36,760 nt of DNA from Lactiplantibacillus herbarum (GCF_001039045.1 NZ_LFEE01000022.1:90647-127406); one strand, 5' to 3'; shown: positions 8,265-18,415, numbered from the stretch's first letter. A program made the numbers and translations. Notes: generated by a model not told the origin, from the sequence alone.

Positions 8265-9584
8265 TTAATCGTCAGTTTCACCTTTGAAATAAGCGCGCAC
8301 ATCCGAGATAAAGTACAGTGAACCGGTCAATAGTAGGACGTCTTCATCTGACATCTCCTGAGTCGCCTGCATTAATGCCGCCTGCCAGTTATCAAAAACT
8401 TCGGCGTCACGACCATTTGGCATTTCAGCGGCCAACATTTCTGGATCAGTCGCCTGACGCTGAGTACTAGGCCCAGCAAACTGGGTGAGTAACAAGCGCA
8501 CGTTGGGCAAGGCCCCTAACGTCTGAATCATCTGTTGGTGTTGTTTGTCCGCTAGCACCGCAAAGATAACGTAAACCATCTGCTGACCAAAACGCTCTTT
8601 CAAAGTCGTTGCTAATTCTAGCATCGCTGGCTCATTGTGGGCCCCGTCAATCATAATCAATGGTTCTTGGTTCACACGCTCTAGTCTGCCCGGCCAGCGC
8701 ACGTTGGCTAACGCCTTTTTGACGTCCTTAGCAAGTACCGGTGCCTCCGTTTGTTGATGGTACGTCAGATAGGCCGTCAGTGCTACTGCCGCGTTAGCTA
8801 CTTGATAATCTCCCAATAATGGGGTCGTCAAGTCCTTAAAGTGGGCCTCACCATCATAGTTAAAACGTTCTTCCCAGCCTTGAGGTGGTAGGAGTTTAGT
8901 CGTAAAGTCGACGCCTAATGTCTGTAACCGCGCGTGCTGTTCTGTCGCAGTTGCTACCATCACCGCCTGAGCCTCTGCTGGTAACTCACCGACGACTACT
9001 GGAACATCTGGCTTGATGATACCAGCCTTTTGCGTGGCAATCGCCGTCAACGTGTCGCCCAAGATATGCATGTGATCATAACCAATCGTCGTAATTGCAC
9101 TGACTTTTGGCGTCCACACGTTGGTTGAGTCATACAAACCACCCAACCCAACCTCGATAATCGCAATATCAATGGATTGGCTCGCAAAGTACAAGAACAT
9201 CATCGCCGTAATGATTTCAAACTCGGTCGGTCCACCAGTTGGCAAAGTTGCATCCAACTCGGCGACAACTGGTTGAACCTGCTTCACTAACGCAACGAGA
9301 TTTTCATCACTGATGGGTTCGCCATCGACACTGATACGCTCGTTGAACCGGACAATGAACGGTGACGTGTAGGTTCCCACAGTCATGCCGTCCGCCATGA
9401 ATAGGTCCCGTAAATTAGCGACGGTAGAACCTTTTCCGTTAGTACCCGCAACGTGAATGCCCTGCACCTTTAGCTGAGGATCACCTAAATCACTTAAGAA
9501 TCGCCGCATCCGCGTTAATGTGGGTGCTTTTTTGAACTTAGTCCGGCCGTGAATAAAGGCCAAAGCTGCTTCATAGTCTGTCAT
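8265..9584 (-). CDS. folC: Folylpolyglutamate synthase / dihydrofolate synthase
   Basis: This Mur-ligase-family enzyme adds glutamate to folates (and possibly to dihydropteroate) in the cytoplasm. It has 439 residues. The ATP-binding loop GTNGKGST is near residue 48, the TYTSPF segment near 78, and the central-domain Mur signature IIEVGLGGLYDSTN near residues 143-156. The IDGAHNEPAM motif begins the C-terminal domain near 308. The start is an ATG after AAAGAGGG. The gene lies 77 bp downstream of valS, with a terminator in the gap, so it probably depends on readthrough or a promoter I could not place. Its 3' end abuts repeat copy B, with no ordinary terminator visible. Confidence 0.95.
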   Translation of the reverse strand: MTDYEAALAFIHGRTKFKKAPTLTRMRRFLSDLGDPQLKVQGIHVAGTNGKGSTVANLRDLFMADGMTVGTYTSPFIVRFNERISVDGEPISDENLVALVKQVQPVVAELDATLPTGGPTEFEIITAMMFLYFASQSIDIAIIEVGLGGLYDSTNVWTPKVSAITTIGYDHMHILGDTLTAIATQKAGIIKPDVPVVVGELPAEAQAVMVATATEQHARLQTLGVDFTTKLLPPQGWEERFNYDGEAHFKDLTTPLLGDYQVANAAVALTAYLTYHQQTEAPVLAKDVKKALANVRWPGRLERVNQEPLIMIDGAHNEPAMLELATTLKERFGQQMVYVIFAVLADKQHQQMIQTLGALPNVRLLLTQFAGPSTQRQATDPEMLAAEMPNGRDAEVFDNWQAALMQATQEMSDEDVLLLTGSLYFISDVRAYFKGETDD

Positions 9585-9613
9585 CGCTGTGTCCCTCTTT
9601 CAATCAATTAAAT

Positions 9614-9653
9614 AAAAAGGTCTACGCGCCCACAGAATCGTGACGCGTAGACC
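9614..9653 (-). terminator. Terminator between valS and folC
   Basis: GGTCTACGCG (9619-9628) pairs perfectly with CGCGTAGACC (9644-9653). On the minus strand the stem is followed by five T. It lies 8 bp after the valS stop and would limit cotranscription of folC. Confidence 0.85.
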
Positions 9654-9661
9654 AGTCAAAC

Positions 9662-12334
9662 TTAAGCTTGGGCTTTCTTAATATCGATCAACCGTTGCTT
9701 AGTTGCTGCTAACTTCGTTTCGTTATCAGCTAATTTTTCTTTTTCGCTAGCAACTACGGCTTCAGGGGCACTGGCAACAAATCGTTCGTTACCAAGCTTC
9801 TTAGTGGCCCGCGTTACTTCGCTTTCAAACTTAGCTTGTTCTTTTTCAAGCTTCTTGATTTCTTCGTTTAAGTCGACTAATTCAGCCAACGGAACGTAAA
9901 CTTCAGCGTCACTAATCATTTGCGTCATAGCCAAGGTAGGTGCCGTAACATCTGCCCCGATTGATAACGTCTTTGGATGTGCAAAACGTTGAATGTAATC
10001 TTCATTCGCTTTGAACACTGATTGTAAACGTTGGTTGTCCGTCTTGATCAAGAGATCAACTGTCGACGTCATCTTAGCGTTAGCTTCTGCCCGAATGCTC
10101 CGAACGGCCGTAATCAATTCGATTAACGATGCCATATCGCTTTCTGCAGTCTGATCATCAAATTCTGGGTGATCAACTGGATAAGCAGCAACTACTAATG
10201 ATTCGCCAACGTGAGGCATTGATAACCAGATCTTTTCAGTAACGAATGGCATGATTGGGTGAAGTAACCGTAAAATCTGATCAAGCACGTAAGCTAAGAC
10301 GTTTTGCGTATTCTCTTTGGCCCGTTCGTCATCACCAGTTAAGACTTCCTTACTCATTTCAATATACCAGTCACAGAAATCGTTCCAGATAAAGTTATAG
10401 AGCGAGCGACCAGCTTCACCGAAGTCAAACTTGTCGAAGGTCGTTGTCACTTGTTTAACCGTTTCGTTTAAGCGACTCAGGATCCACTTGTCAGCTAATG
10501 TCCATTCAGACTGCGCTGGTAAAGTTGGTTCTGACATCTCACCTAAGTTCATAATCACGTAACGGCTAGCATTCCAAATCTTGTTGATAAAGTTCCAGGC
10601 AGCGTCCATCTTCGTGTAACTGAAACGAACGTCTTGTCCAGCTGTTGAACCGTTTGATAAGAACCAACGTAAGGCATCGGCACCATACTTACTAATGACG
10701 TCCATTGGATCAATCCCGTTACCGAGTGACTTACTCATCTTAATACCGTGTTCATCACGAATCAAACCGTGTAATAAGACATTCTTAAACGGACGGCGAC
10801 CCGTAAATTCAAGACTTTGGAAGATCATCCGTGATACCCAGAATGGGAGGATGTCGTAACCCGTTACTAAAGTACTAGTTGGGAAGTAACGTTGGAAATC
10901 TTCTGAATTTTCATCAGGCCAACCCATCGTTGAAAATGGCCATAAGGCACTCGAGAACCAAGTATCCAAAACATCTTCATCTTGTTCCCAATTTTCAAGG
11001 TCTTTAGGTTCATCAACACCGACATAAGTTTCACCGGTCGTCTTGCTGTACCAGGCTGGAATTCGGTGTCCCCACCAGAGTTGACGTGAGATAACCCAGT
11101 CATGAATGTTTTCCATCCATTGTTGGAAGGCATCTTCAAAACGCTTAGGAATAAAGTTAACAGCGTCATCGCTAGTTTGGTTCTTCAACGCTTGTTCAGC
11201 GAGTGGCTTCATCTTAACGAACCACTGTGTTGATAAGCGGGCTTCTACTTGAACATCTGTCCGTTCCGAATGCCCAACACTGTGGACGATTGGATCGATC
11301 TTGATCATTAAGTCCAAGTCTTCCAAATCTTTGACCATGGCTTTACGAGCGTCAAAACGGTCCATACCTTCGTACTTACCGGCATTGGCATTCATTGAAG
11401 CGTCTTCGTTCATCGTGTTGATTCGTTCCAAGTCATGACGATTACCAACTTGGAAGTCATTAGGGTCATGGGCAGGGGTAATCTTAACCATCCCAGTCCC
11501 AAATTCAGGGTCAACGTATTGATCGGCAATAATTGGAATTTCGCGATCAGCTAAAGGCAAGATGACCTTTTGACCAACTAATTCCTTGTAACGTTCGTCA
11601 CTTGGGTGAACGGCAACTGCTGTATCACCCATCATGGTTTCAGGACGAGTCGTTGCAATTTCGATGTAGTGTTTGCCTTCAAAGGTCACGTTCTTATCTG
11701 CAAATGGGTATTTGACGTGGTAGAACGCACCCTTGTCATCCTTATGAATCACTTCAATATCGGATAAGGCCGTCCGTGCCTGTGGATCCCAGTTAATGAT
11801 GTATTCGCCACGGTAGATCAAGCCCTTGTTGTATAAATCAACGAAGACCTTCTTAACAGCGTCTGATAGACCGTCATCCATCGTGAAACGTTCACGTGAA
11901 TAGTCCATTGAAAGGCCCATCTTAGCCCACTGTTGTTTGATGATTGAAGCGTATTCGTCTTTCCAATCCCAAACTTGTTGAATAAACTTATCACGGCCGA
12001 GGTCGTAACGACTCACGCCTTGTTCACGTAACTTAGCTTCAACTTTAGCTTGAGTTGCGATCCCAGCATGGTCCATCCCGGGAACCCAGAGCGTATCAAA
12101 CCCTTGCATCCGCTTCTGACGAATAATAATATCTTGAAGCGTTGTATCCCAAGCATGGCCTAAGTGCAACTTACCCGTTACATTTGGTGGAGGTAATACG
12201 ATTGAATAAGGCTTTGCTTTTTTGTCGCCCGAAGGCTTGAATAGATCTTGGTCTAACCAAGTTTGGTAACGCCCAGCTTCAACAGCGGTGGGGTCATATT
12301 TGGTTGGCATATCAGTCGTTAGTTCTTCTGTCAT
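9662..12334 (-). CDS. valS: Valyl-tRNA synthetase
   Basis: This class Ia aminoacyl-tRNA synthetase charges tRNA-Val in the cytoplasm. It has 890 residues. The HIGH-type motif is in [15 protein letters not shown] near residue 48. The editing domain is inserted at about 190-380. KMSKS is seen as KMSKSLGNG near residue 537. The anticodon-binding domain follows, and a C-terminal coiled-coil arm closes the protein (about 820-890; [19 protein letters not shown]). Length and order are normal for a bacterial ValRS. It is preceded by a T-box leader with a GTA specifier, so it is induced by uncharged tRNA-Val. Confidence 0.98.
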   Translation of the reverse strand: MTEELTTDMPTKYDPTAVEAGRYQTWLDQDLFKPSGDKKAKPYSIVLPPPNVTGKLHLGHAWDTTLQDIIIRQKRMQGFDTLWVPGMDHAGIATQAKVEAKLREQGVSRYDLGRDKFIQQVWDWKDEYASIIKQQWAKMGLSMDYSRERFTMDDGLSDAVKKVFVDLYNKGLIYRGEYIINWDPQARTALSDIEVIHKDDKGAFYHVKYPFADKNVTFEGKHYIEIATTRPETMMGDTAVAVHPSDERYKELVGQKVILPLADREIPIIADQYVDPEFGTGMVKITPAHDPNDFQVGNRHDLERINTMNEDASMNANAGKYEGMDRFDARKAMVKDLEDLDLMIKIDPIVHSVGHSERTDVQVEARLSTQWFVKMKPLAEQALKNQTSDDAVNFIPKRFEDAFQQWMENIHDWVISRQLWWGHRIPAWYSKTTGETYVGVDEPKDLENWEQDEDVLDTWFSSALWPFSTMGWPDENSEDFQRYFPTSTLVTGYDILPFWVSRMIFQSLEFTGRRPFKNVLLHGLIRDEHGIKMSKSLGNGIDPMDVISKYGADALRWFLSNGSTAGQDVRFSYTKMDAAWNFINKIWNASRYVIMNLGEMSEPTLPAQSEWTLADKWILSRLNETVKQVTTTFDKFDFGEAGRSLYNFIWNDFCDWYIEMSKEVLTGDDERAKENTQNVLAYVLDQILRLLHPIMPFVTEKIWLSMPHVGESLVVAAYPVDHPEFDDQTAESDMASLIELITAVRSIRAEANAKMTSTVDLLIKTDNQRLQSVFKANEDYIQRFAHPKTLSIGADVTAPTLAMTQMISDAEVYVPLAELVDLNEEIKKLEKEQAKFESEVTRATKKLGNERFVASAPEAVVASEKEKLADNETKLAATKQRLIDIKKAQA

Positions 12335-12363
12335 TGGGGCACGTCCTCTCGTTTTTAGGCACT

Positions 12364-12625
12364 AAAAAAGCCGTTTCATCCTGATTACTAGGACGAAGCG
12401 ACTTCGCGGTACCACCTAATTTTAAGGTAACCATCACGATTACCTTACAACTTAAACATCGTTGTTAACGAACGGTGTATCCCGTCCGGTTATTCCTACC
12501 TAAAACCCAGTTCAGAATAACAGCTCACAAGTTACTTTCATCACCCGCGCGTCGAAAACTTCTCAGTCCCGTTTTCTTCCTGTAAACGCTAGCGAATGCT
12601 TACTCGCTTGTTCATTGCTAATTGA
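12364..12625 (-). promoter_or_regulatory. T-box riboswitch of valS, specifier GTA (Val)
   Basis: On the minus strand the T-box sequence AGGTGGTACCGCG is at about 12401-12413. It is followed by a terminator: GTCGCTTCGTCCT pairs with AGGATGAAACGGC, then six T. The specifier GTA is at 12533-12535 in the context GAAA-GTA-ACT-TGTGAG. The regulated gene is valS, so the specifier position is anchored by function and can be used to read the other T-box in this window. Confidence 0.92.
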
Positions 12626-12629
12626 CACT

Positions 12630-12658
12630 ATTGTAATGAATTTTTAGTCTATCGTCAA
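12630..12658 (-). promoter_or_regulatory. Promoter of valS leader
   Basis: On the minus strand, TTGACG (12653-12658) and TACAAT (12630-12635) are separated by 17 bp. The -35 begins 4 bp past the tpx stop. Confidence 0.85.
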
Positions 12659-12661
12659 TCT

Positions 12662-13156
12662 TTATTCAAATTGTTTTAACGCGTCAAGCGCTGCCACGTA
12701 GTTAGGTTCATGACTAACATCTGGCACGATTTCATGATAAACGATCTTGCCTTCAGCATCCGCCACGTAGATTGCACGCGTCAAAGTCCCGTTATTTGGT
12801 AAGTACAAGTTAGTTGCGTAACCAAAGGACAGTTCTTCGTCTGAAACAACCGTTAAGTTCTTAACGCCTTCCTTAGCACACCAGCCGGCTTGGTCCGCTG
12901 CTGAGTTGTTAGAAACGGCTAAGAATTGAATATGAGGATATTTATCAGCCTGTTGATTAAACTTCTTGGTCTGAATTGAGCAAACCCGGGTATCAATATC
13001 CGGCATTACACTGAATAGTACCGGTTTGCCCAGCAAGTCCTTAGTCTTAATCTTCTTATCATGGGTGGTAAAAAACTTAAATTTTGGTAACTGTGCACCA
13101 TCTTCTAATGGTTCGCCAACTAAATCTAACACTTGGTCATGAAATAATACTTGCAC
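12662..13156 (-). CDS. tpx: Thiol peroxidase (atypical 2-Cys peroxiredoxin)
   Basis: This cytoplasmic peroxidase reduces H2O2 and alkyl peroxides with thioredoxin. It has 164 residues from a GTG start at 13156. The peroxidatic Cys59 is in PDIDTRVCSIQTKKF. The resolving Cys93 is in AGWCAKEG. The 34-residue spacing is that of the Tpx subfamily. I chose the GTG at 13156 because it lies eight bases past AAGGGG; the GTG three codons upstream touches the ribosome site. It appears monocistronic, between repeat copy C upstream and the valS promoter downstream. No clear terminator is seen. Confidence 0.95.
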   Translation of the reverse strand: MQVLFHDQVLDLVGEPLEDGAQLPKFKFFTTHDKKIKTKDLLGKPVLFSVMPDIDTRVCSIQTKKFNQQADKYPHIQFLAVSNNSAADQAGWCAKEGVKNLTVVSDEELSFGYATNLYLPNNGTLTRAIYVADAEGKIVYHEIVPDVSHEPNYVAALDALKQFE

Positions 13157-13396
13157 ATCAAACACCCCTTCGATAACTGATTGTCATCCTCAATTTTGGA
13201 TAGAACTAGTATGCTTCAAATTTACCGCAAATTCCGGTGACTCGCAAATGATATTACCGCAATTTTGAAGTTTTTTATTTACTGGCGCCTAAACTAGCGA
13301 CCGCTATCATACTTAGACTCAGAAATAACTATTAACCAAAGTCGTAAGTGACAGAACAGTTACGAACAACTGCATTTTCTAAATCATTATCCGTAC

Positions 13397-13855
13397 TTAA
13401 TTCACCGCTTCGCCAGCCAGGAAAACATGCCATGGGGACCGGTCCCAGCCAAAGTGCGGTCTGGGTCCTCGCTTTTGAGCCTAAAATGCAAGTCTCAAAA
13501 GACGTCCCGCAATCTCAGGCGGCCAAAAACACCACCTGAGATTGCCTTCATGGTACGTTTCCCCGGCTGACTCCGCTTAAATCCAACTCAAACACTGATA
13601 CTACTTTCCTATTTTTTGCTTAATAAAGATCGAAATTAGCTAGAATCATCATAGTATCGATCAATCTAGTCAGAGGTGGTCCGTACTAGCGGTGCTGTGA
13701 AGGTGACGTTAGTACGGTGGTTTGCCGGAGTTAGGCCACGGACGATCTTGATTATTAGCGAACTGTGCTAAGAATCAAGTCGAGGTCCAAGACCGCTTCT
13801 CAGGCTTGGGCCGGTCCCCACAGCTGAGCTAGTACGGACCACCGGAGGCGAAAGT
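13397..13855. repeat. Intergenic structured repeat, copy C (complete, ~459 bp)
   Basis: The left module (13397-13581) opens TTAATTCACCGCT and ends CTCCGCTTAAA. It carries the three hairpins of copy B, including GCAATCTCAGG with CCTGAGATTGC. The spacer is about 79 bp and AT-rich. The right module (13661-13855) is closed by a perfect helix, GGTGGTCCGTACTAGC with GCTAGTACGGACCACC. It includes GGTCCAAG/CTTGGGCC around the conserved loop. It lies between tpx and thiI, with its right end 95 bp past the thiI stop. An in-frame stretch over its left module (13348-13539, plus) is not supported as a gene. Confidence 0.9.
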
Positions 13856-13872
13856 AGTGATTAATTTCAACT

Positions 13873-13913
13873 CAACAAAAAAACTCACCCTAGTTTCAAA
13901 CTAGAGTGAGTTT
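13873..13913 (-). terminator. Terminator of iscS-thiI
   Basis: Arms AAACTCACCCTAGTTT and AAACTAGAGTGAGTTT pair with one mismatch. The minus strand carries seven T after the stem. It lies 38 bp downstream of the thiI stop. Confidence 0.85.
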
Positions 13914-13950
13914 AGACTGTTTATTTAACTAAAATTAGTACCAACGCGAA

Positions 13951-15168
13951 TTACAGTAATTCAGCAAAAACATCTTCTTGTTGGTTCATGTAGTTTTCGC
14001 CAGGCTTGATTTCACTGATTTCAACTCCAGCTAAAGCCCGAGCCATTAAGCCTTCAACGTCGATCCGTTCTTCGTAAGCCTGTGAACGGTCCAATCGAGG
14101 ATGAGTCTTTGGTGCGGGTGGTGCAAAGATTGTACAGCAATCTTCGAATGGCATGATCGATAAGTTGTACGTATCAATATCTTCCGCAACCTTGATAATT
14201 TCGGTCTTATCCATCGAAATAACTGGCCGTAAGACAGGTAAAGTCGTTACGTCATTGATAGCAATCATACTGTCCATCGTCTGTGACGCAACTTGCCCTA
14301 ATGATTCACCATTAAAGATAGCTTTACCATGACGTTCGCGGGTGATAGCATCCATTAAACGCATCATCAAGCGCCGTTGAACAGTCATCAGATAACCTTC
14401 TGGCACTTTTTCTTTGATTTCTTCTTGGATTTCGGTGAATGGAATCTGAATGAACTTAACACTACCCGAATAACTAGCTAACGTTGAAGCAAGTTGTTTG
14501 GCTTTGGCTAAGGCTTGTTCACTCGTATATGGTGGACTGAAGAAGTGCACCATTTCCATGTTAACGCCACGCTTCATGCCGAGGTAACCGGCAACTGGTG
14601 AGTCGATCCCACCAGAAAGCATCAGCATCCCTTTACCGGCCGTACCAACTGGTAAACCACCGGCACCCTGAATCGTTTCTGATGATAGGAAGATACCGTT
14701 CGTACGTACTTCTACACGGAGCACAACATCGGGGTTCTTCATCTGAACCTTGATGCCCTCAACGTTATCAAAAATCTGACCCCCAACCATCTGATTGAGC
14801 TGGTTCGTGTCGTAGACAAATTGGTGATCTGAGCGGCGCGTATAAACCTTAAAAGTCATTCCAGGTTTGAACTGCGCTTTGATCATAGCAATCGCTGTTT
14901 CGTAGACTGCATCCATATCTGGTTCCACGCGAATACTTGGGGAGAAGTTTTGAATCCCAAAGACTAGCTTCAAACGAGCCATCACCTTGTCGGCATCCTC
15001 ACCATTCAACATGATGTGTAACCGATCTCGGTTAGCGTGAGTTTCTAGTTTTGGGAAATCGTGCAAAGCTTTGCGGACGTTGCGGCCTAAACTATCGATA
15101 AAGTTACGCTTGTTCTTTCCCTTGGTCGATAATTCACCGTAACGCACCATAATTTCAGTGTATTGCAT
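13951..15168 (-). CDS. thiI: tRNA 4-thiouridine synthase ThiI (no rhodanese domain)
   Basis: This enzyme adenylates U8 of tRNA and inserts sulfur received from a cysteine desulfurase. It has 405 residues. The order is an N-terminal ferredoxin-like domain, a THUMP domain (about 60-165), then the PP-loop pyrophosphatase domain with [11 protein letters not shown] near residue 185. The C-terminal rhodanese domain found in E. coli ThiI is absent, as is usual in Firmicutes, where the partner desulfurase supplies sulfur directly. The partner gene lies 18 bp upstream. The ATG follows AAAGGA. Confidence 0.96.
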   Translation of the reverse strand: MQYTEIMVRYGELSTKGKNKRNFIDSLGRNVRKALHDFPKLETHANRDRLHIMLNGEDADKVMARLKLVFGIQNFSPSIRVEPDMDAVYETAIAMIKAQFKPGMTFKVYTRRSDHQFVYDTNQLNQMVGGQIFDNVEGIKVQMKNPDVVLRVEVRTNGIFLSSETIQGAGGLPVGTAGKGMLMLSGGIDSPVAGYLGMKRGVNMEMVHFFSPPYTSEQALAKAKQLASTLASYSGSVKFIQIPFTEIQEEIKEKVPEGYLMTVQRRLMMRLMDAITRERHGKAIFNGESLGQVASQTMDSMIAINDVTTLPVLRPVISMDKTEIIKVAEDIDTYNLSIMPFEDCCTIFAPPAPKTHPRLDRSQAYEERIDVEGLMARALAGVEISEIKPGENYMNQQEDVFAELL

Positions 15169-15186
15169 GACTAAATTCCTTTCTAT

Positions 15187-16341
15187 TTATGAATCTGCGT
15201 TGATCTTCGAGAATTTTTTATAGAGTTGATCGAAGACTTTGATAAACTGGTCAGCTTCCGCCAACGTGTTATTTTCATCTAAACTGATTCGAATAGCACT
15301 GGTTGCCACCTTTTCAGGCACATGCATAGCCATTAACGTGCTCGATGCCATGTGCTTCTTCGATGAGCAAGCACTAGTTGTCGAGATATAAACATCCTGA
15401 TCTTCAAATGCGTGCACGATCGTCTCGCCACGGACACCATTGATCGTAAAACAGAGGATGTGCGGTGCAAAACCATCCGTTGGTTGACTAAAGATCGTCA
15501 CCTTAGGGAAAGTCTTGATGTGCTCATAGATTCGTTGCTTAATCGCACGTTCACGAGCCACTTTTTGATCTTCATCCGTTAACAATAACCGTAATGCTTT
15601 GGCCAATCCAGCAATAGCGGGGACATTTTCAGTCCCTGAACGCCAGTTACTCTCTTGACCACCACCATTCATCAACGGTGCCAATTTACGATTATGACGC
15701 GCATAAATGAAGCCGACACCGCGGGGCGCATGGAATTTGTGCCCAGAGAAGGTTACAAAATCGACCCGGTCATTCATGATCATGTCCTGAATACCTTTGC
15801 CAATACCTTGGACTGCATCAATATGGAAGTGAATCTTCGGATAATCCTTGAGGACGTCCGCCACTTCTAATAACGGCTGAACCGTACCAATTTCGTTATT
15901 AACGGCCATCGTTGACACCAGAATCGTATCTGGTCGAATGGCTGCCTTGAGGTCTTCAACGTTGATCCGCCCCTCTTTATCGACGGGTAAGTAAGTCACT
16001 TCATAACCCAATTCTTTTAACTGTTCCATTGAGTTATGGATGGCTGGATGTTCAACAGCCGTGGTAATCAGATGCTTACCAAAGGCTCGTTTTTCAATGG
16101 CCGTGCCCTTTAGCACCCAGTTATCCCCTTCCGTACCACCGGAAGTAAAGAAGATTTCGCTTGCTTGTGCGCCAATTAAACTCGCAATCTGTTGTCGCGA
16201 CTGTTCCAATAGATGAAAAGCCGTTTCACCAAAATTATGCAAACTAGATGGGTTACCCCAGATCTGTTGTGAAACCTTCGTATACGTCTCCAGTACGGCG
16301 GGTGCCGCTTGGGTCGTTGCACTATTATCAAAATAAATCAT
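15187..16341 (-). CDS. iscS: Cysteine desulfurase (NifS/IscS family), partner of ThiI
   Basis: This PLP enzyme takes sulfur from cysteine as a persulfide. It has 384 residues from ATG 16341. IYFDNSATTQAAP is at the N-terminus. The TTAVEHPAIHNS segment contains the PLP-stacking His. The Schiff-base Lys is in FSGHKFHAPRGVG, and the mobile catalytic Cys is in TTSACSSKK. The longer reading from 16380 adds 13 residues not expected before the conserved IYFDN start; ATG 16341 follows GAAGG. Adjacent thiI indicates a main role in tRNA thiolation. A role in Fe-S assembly is possible but not shown by context. Confidence 0.95.
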   Translation of the reverse strand: MIYFDNSATTQAAPAVLETYTKVSQQIWGNPSSLHNFGETAFHLLEQSRQQIASLIGAQASEIFFTSGGTEGDNWVLKGTAIEKRAFGKHLITTAVEHPAIHNSMEQLKELGYEVTYLPVDKEGRINVEDLKAAIRPDTILVSTMAVNNEIGTVQPLLEVADVLKDYPKIHFHIDAVQGIGKGIQDMIMNDRVDFVTFSGHKFHAPRGVGFIYARHNRKLAPLMNGGGQESNWRSGTENVPAIAGLAKALRLLLTDEDQKVARERAIKQRIYEHIKTFPKVTIFSQPTDGFAPHILCFTINGVRGETIVHAFEDQDVYISTTSACSSKKHMASSTLMAMHVPEKVATSAIRISLDENNTLAEADQFIKVFDQLYKKFSKINADS

Positions 16342-16386
16342 TTTTAAGCCTTCACTTTCTAACAAAGTCGTGCTGAGCACTTACTT

Positions 16387-16425
16387 TCGATAAGAATTCT
16401 TTGCAATTATACCAAATATTCATGT
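16387..16425 (-). promoter_or_regulatory. Promoter of iscS-thiI with overlapping inverted repeat
   Basis: On the minus strand, TTGTTT and TATAAT lie 16 bp apart, about 50 bp upstream of the iscS ATG. The -35 lies inside the 3' arm of an inverted repeat (GTTGAAA ... TTTCAAC) covering about 40 bp. The repeat could be an operator or a 3'-end hairpin of the upstream transcript. Confidence 0.6.
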
Positions 16426-16509
16426 TGAAACAAGGGTCCAGGTTTCAAAGCCAGGATTTCAACACTCTTTTTACGAACTGATTCACTAAGTTTATTCACA
16501 GCATATAAA

Positions 16510-16534
16510 AAGCTTGGATCAAAAATCCAAGCTT
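16510..16534. terminator. Terminator of ezrA / candidate ncRNA
   Basis: AAGCTTGGAT pairs perfectly with ATCCAAGCTT around a 5-base loop, with TTTT following on the minus strand. It closes the ezrA transcript or the possible structured RNA at 16510-16690. Confidence 0.85.
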
Positions 16535-16690
16535 GGGTTTATCTTGTTATAGTCGGTGAGATGTCGAGGGTCGAAACGTGCGCCAGCAGGTAGAAACCTC
16601 CACTCTGTTGCATAAAGAAACGATTGAAAGTTCACAATCATTAAGGATTGCTAGGCTATGCTCGGTTCCTAACCGCCTGCTGTCCCACTC
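16510..16690 (-). ncRNA. Candidate structured RNA in the ezrA 3' region
   Basis: Between the ezrA stop and its terminator lie about 155 bases that hold no ORF but fold locally. On the minus strand, CAGCAGG pairs with CCTGCTG. Inside that pair, CGGTT-AGG-AACCG and CAATC-CTTAAT-GATTG form hairpins, and GCATA pairs with TATGC. A perfect terminator follows. It could be a long ezrA 3' UTR or a separate small RNA. I do not recognise the family, and no convincing private promoter is visible. Confidence 0.35.
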
Positions 16691-18415
16691 TTACTTTTCT
16701 TCCGTCTCCGTCCGTTCCGACTGCTTATTCGCATAATAACTGTCTTCAATCCGTTTATAAGCTCCCGCGTCAACCTTATCGATTGCCGTGGCAATGACCT
16801 CTAAACTCTGAGCATAATTATGAGCTTCGTTGAACAAGCGCTGTGCTTCCACACTAGCTTCCTGTACTTCCTCATGATTAGTCTTATAACGGTTAGCATA
16901 TTGCAATAATTGCTCAGCCATCGTTGCCGCATCCGTTAAGTCATCAGTCTTTTCACGCAAGGTTGCCATGTCAGCCTGAATCACGATCAGTTGCTTCGTG
17001 ATATCGTCCATGTTGATCACTAACTTGTTGATGTCATGATCCAACCGTTCGATTTCTTTAGAAACCACTTTGAAGTAGTCCAAGTAATCCTTAGGTAACC
17101 CAGGCAAATTCAAGTTTTCAACCTGCCGCTTAATGGCATGGATTTCAAAGTCAAACCGTTGCAACGTATCGTGTGCTTTAGATTCTTCCGCCGTTAACTC
17201 TGCAACGCCGTCATTAATGGCAACCTGTTCTTCTTCAATGCCTTTTAGCTGCTCATCCTGTTCTTTAAAGTGAGCTGCAATTTGACTGTAAACAGCTTGC
17301 TTAGTCGTAATCGCCGTGGTGTCCGCTTGATAAATGGCTTCAATATTTTTCAATTGTTCATTTAATTCGCGCGTCCGTTCAACTTCTTGGTTATTCAGCG
17401 TGTAACTCTGAGCTAACCGATCTAATTCAATCTGTAAGTGATGGTTTTGATTCATCGCGTGCGTCAAGAACTTGCTGATGGCATCTTGTTGTTCATCGAC
17501 AACTGCCTTGGCATCAATTTCAACCTGCATCACATCGTATAAGTGGTCAATTCGTTTTGCGATTGCATGATTACCATTCTCAGCATCTGAAACTTTCAAC
17601 TCACCGAGTAATGCCGTGTTGTCAGCAATTGCTTGCTTCAACGCCGTTAGCTCTGGGTCAATCGAATCAATTTCAAAGTGATAGTTCTGTGCCACTAATT
17701 GCCGGTAGCCACTGGCTAGTTCAGCAATCTGATCTGGAAAGCCACTGACAAGATCCTTGTAAATTGGTGGGATCCGGTCAATATCCATCTCCAACGCACT
17801 GGTATCATGACGCAACTTGTCTAAGACTTGTTCAGCGGCATCGTGATCCCCTGCTTTTGCCAATTCCGAAAAACGATCGAAGTCATTTTCCAGGTTAGCC
17901 AAGCGATCTTCTAACGGATCAATACTAGGTCCAAAGGAGAAGTTTTGTGACAACAACGTCTTCCGTAGATCCTGATATTTCTTTTCCAAGCTAGCAACGG
18001 CTTGTCGGTGAGCTTCATCGGCATCATCCAATGCTTGCAACCCTTCACGAATGTCAGCTTGTTGCTGTTCAATCGCATCCAAGGCTGCTGCTGCTTTTTT
18101 TAAATTTTGTTGAGCATCCAAGAACTTAACGCTCCGGGCTTGCGCATTGATCGCCGTTAACTGTTCATCAATGGCTGGTAGCTGGTCGTCTTGAATGGCC
18201 TGATCAGCTTCTTGTAGCGCCGCCAACTTAACCTGCGAGCCACCCGTTAATCCCAGTTGTTCAATTTTTTCAAAATCTGTTGTCTGTGATTGTTTCGTTA
18301 ACGCTTGCTGGCGCACTGTCAGTTGGCGGACTTGCTTATCAATGTACATTTGAAAGCCTTTGACCGCCGCGTAAATGATAATCGCAACCACCACAATGCC
18401 GATTGCTACTTGCAT
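16691..18415 (-). CDS. ezrA: Septation ring regulator EzrA
   Basis: This is a membrane-anchored negative regulator of FtsZ ring formation, and also a scaffold linking the Z ring to wall synthesis. It has 574 residues. There is one N-terminal membrane segment (about 3-22), then an almost entirely helical coiled-coil cytoplasmic domain rich in Q, E, D and K up to the end. Length and architecture match EzrA of Firmicutes. It is followed by a possible structured RNA and a terminator, and is divergent from the methionine sulfoxide reductase gene. Confidence 0.95.
   Translation of the reverse strand: MQVAIGIVVVAIIIYAAVKGFQMYIDKQVRQLTVRQQALTKQSQTTDFEKIEQLGLTGGSQVKLAALQEADQAIQDDQLPAIDEQLTAINAQARSVKFLDAQQNLKKAAAALDAIEQQQADIREGLQALDDADEAHRQAVASLEKKYQDLRKTLLSQNFSFGPSIDPLEDRLANLENDFDRFSELAKAGDHDAAEQVLDKLRHDTSALEMDIDRIPPIYKDLVSGFPDQIAELASGYRQLVAQNYHFEIDSIDPELTALKQAIADNTALLGELKVSDAENGNHAIAKRIDHLYDVMQVEIDAKAVVDEQQDAISKFLTHAMNQNHHLQIELDRLAQSYTLNNQEVERTRELNEQLKNIEAIYQADTTAITTKQAVYSQIAAHFKEQDEQLKGIEEEQVAINDGVAELTAEESKAHDTLQRFDFEIHAIKRQVENLNLPGLPKDYLDYFKVVSKEIERLDHDINKLVINMDDITKQLIVIQADMATLREKTDDLTDAATMAEQLLQYANRYKTNHEEVQEASVEAQRLFNEAHNYAQSLEVIATAIDKVDAGAYKRIEDSYYANKQSERTETEEK

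Noticed and set aside
10867-11169. 100-codon minus-strand ORF
   Set aside because: It lies in another frame inside valS, which has all synthetase motifs in the main frame.
13348-13539. 63-codon plus-strand ORF
   Set aside because: It runs into the left module of repeat copy C, has no ribosome site and is not conserved in the other copies.
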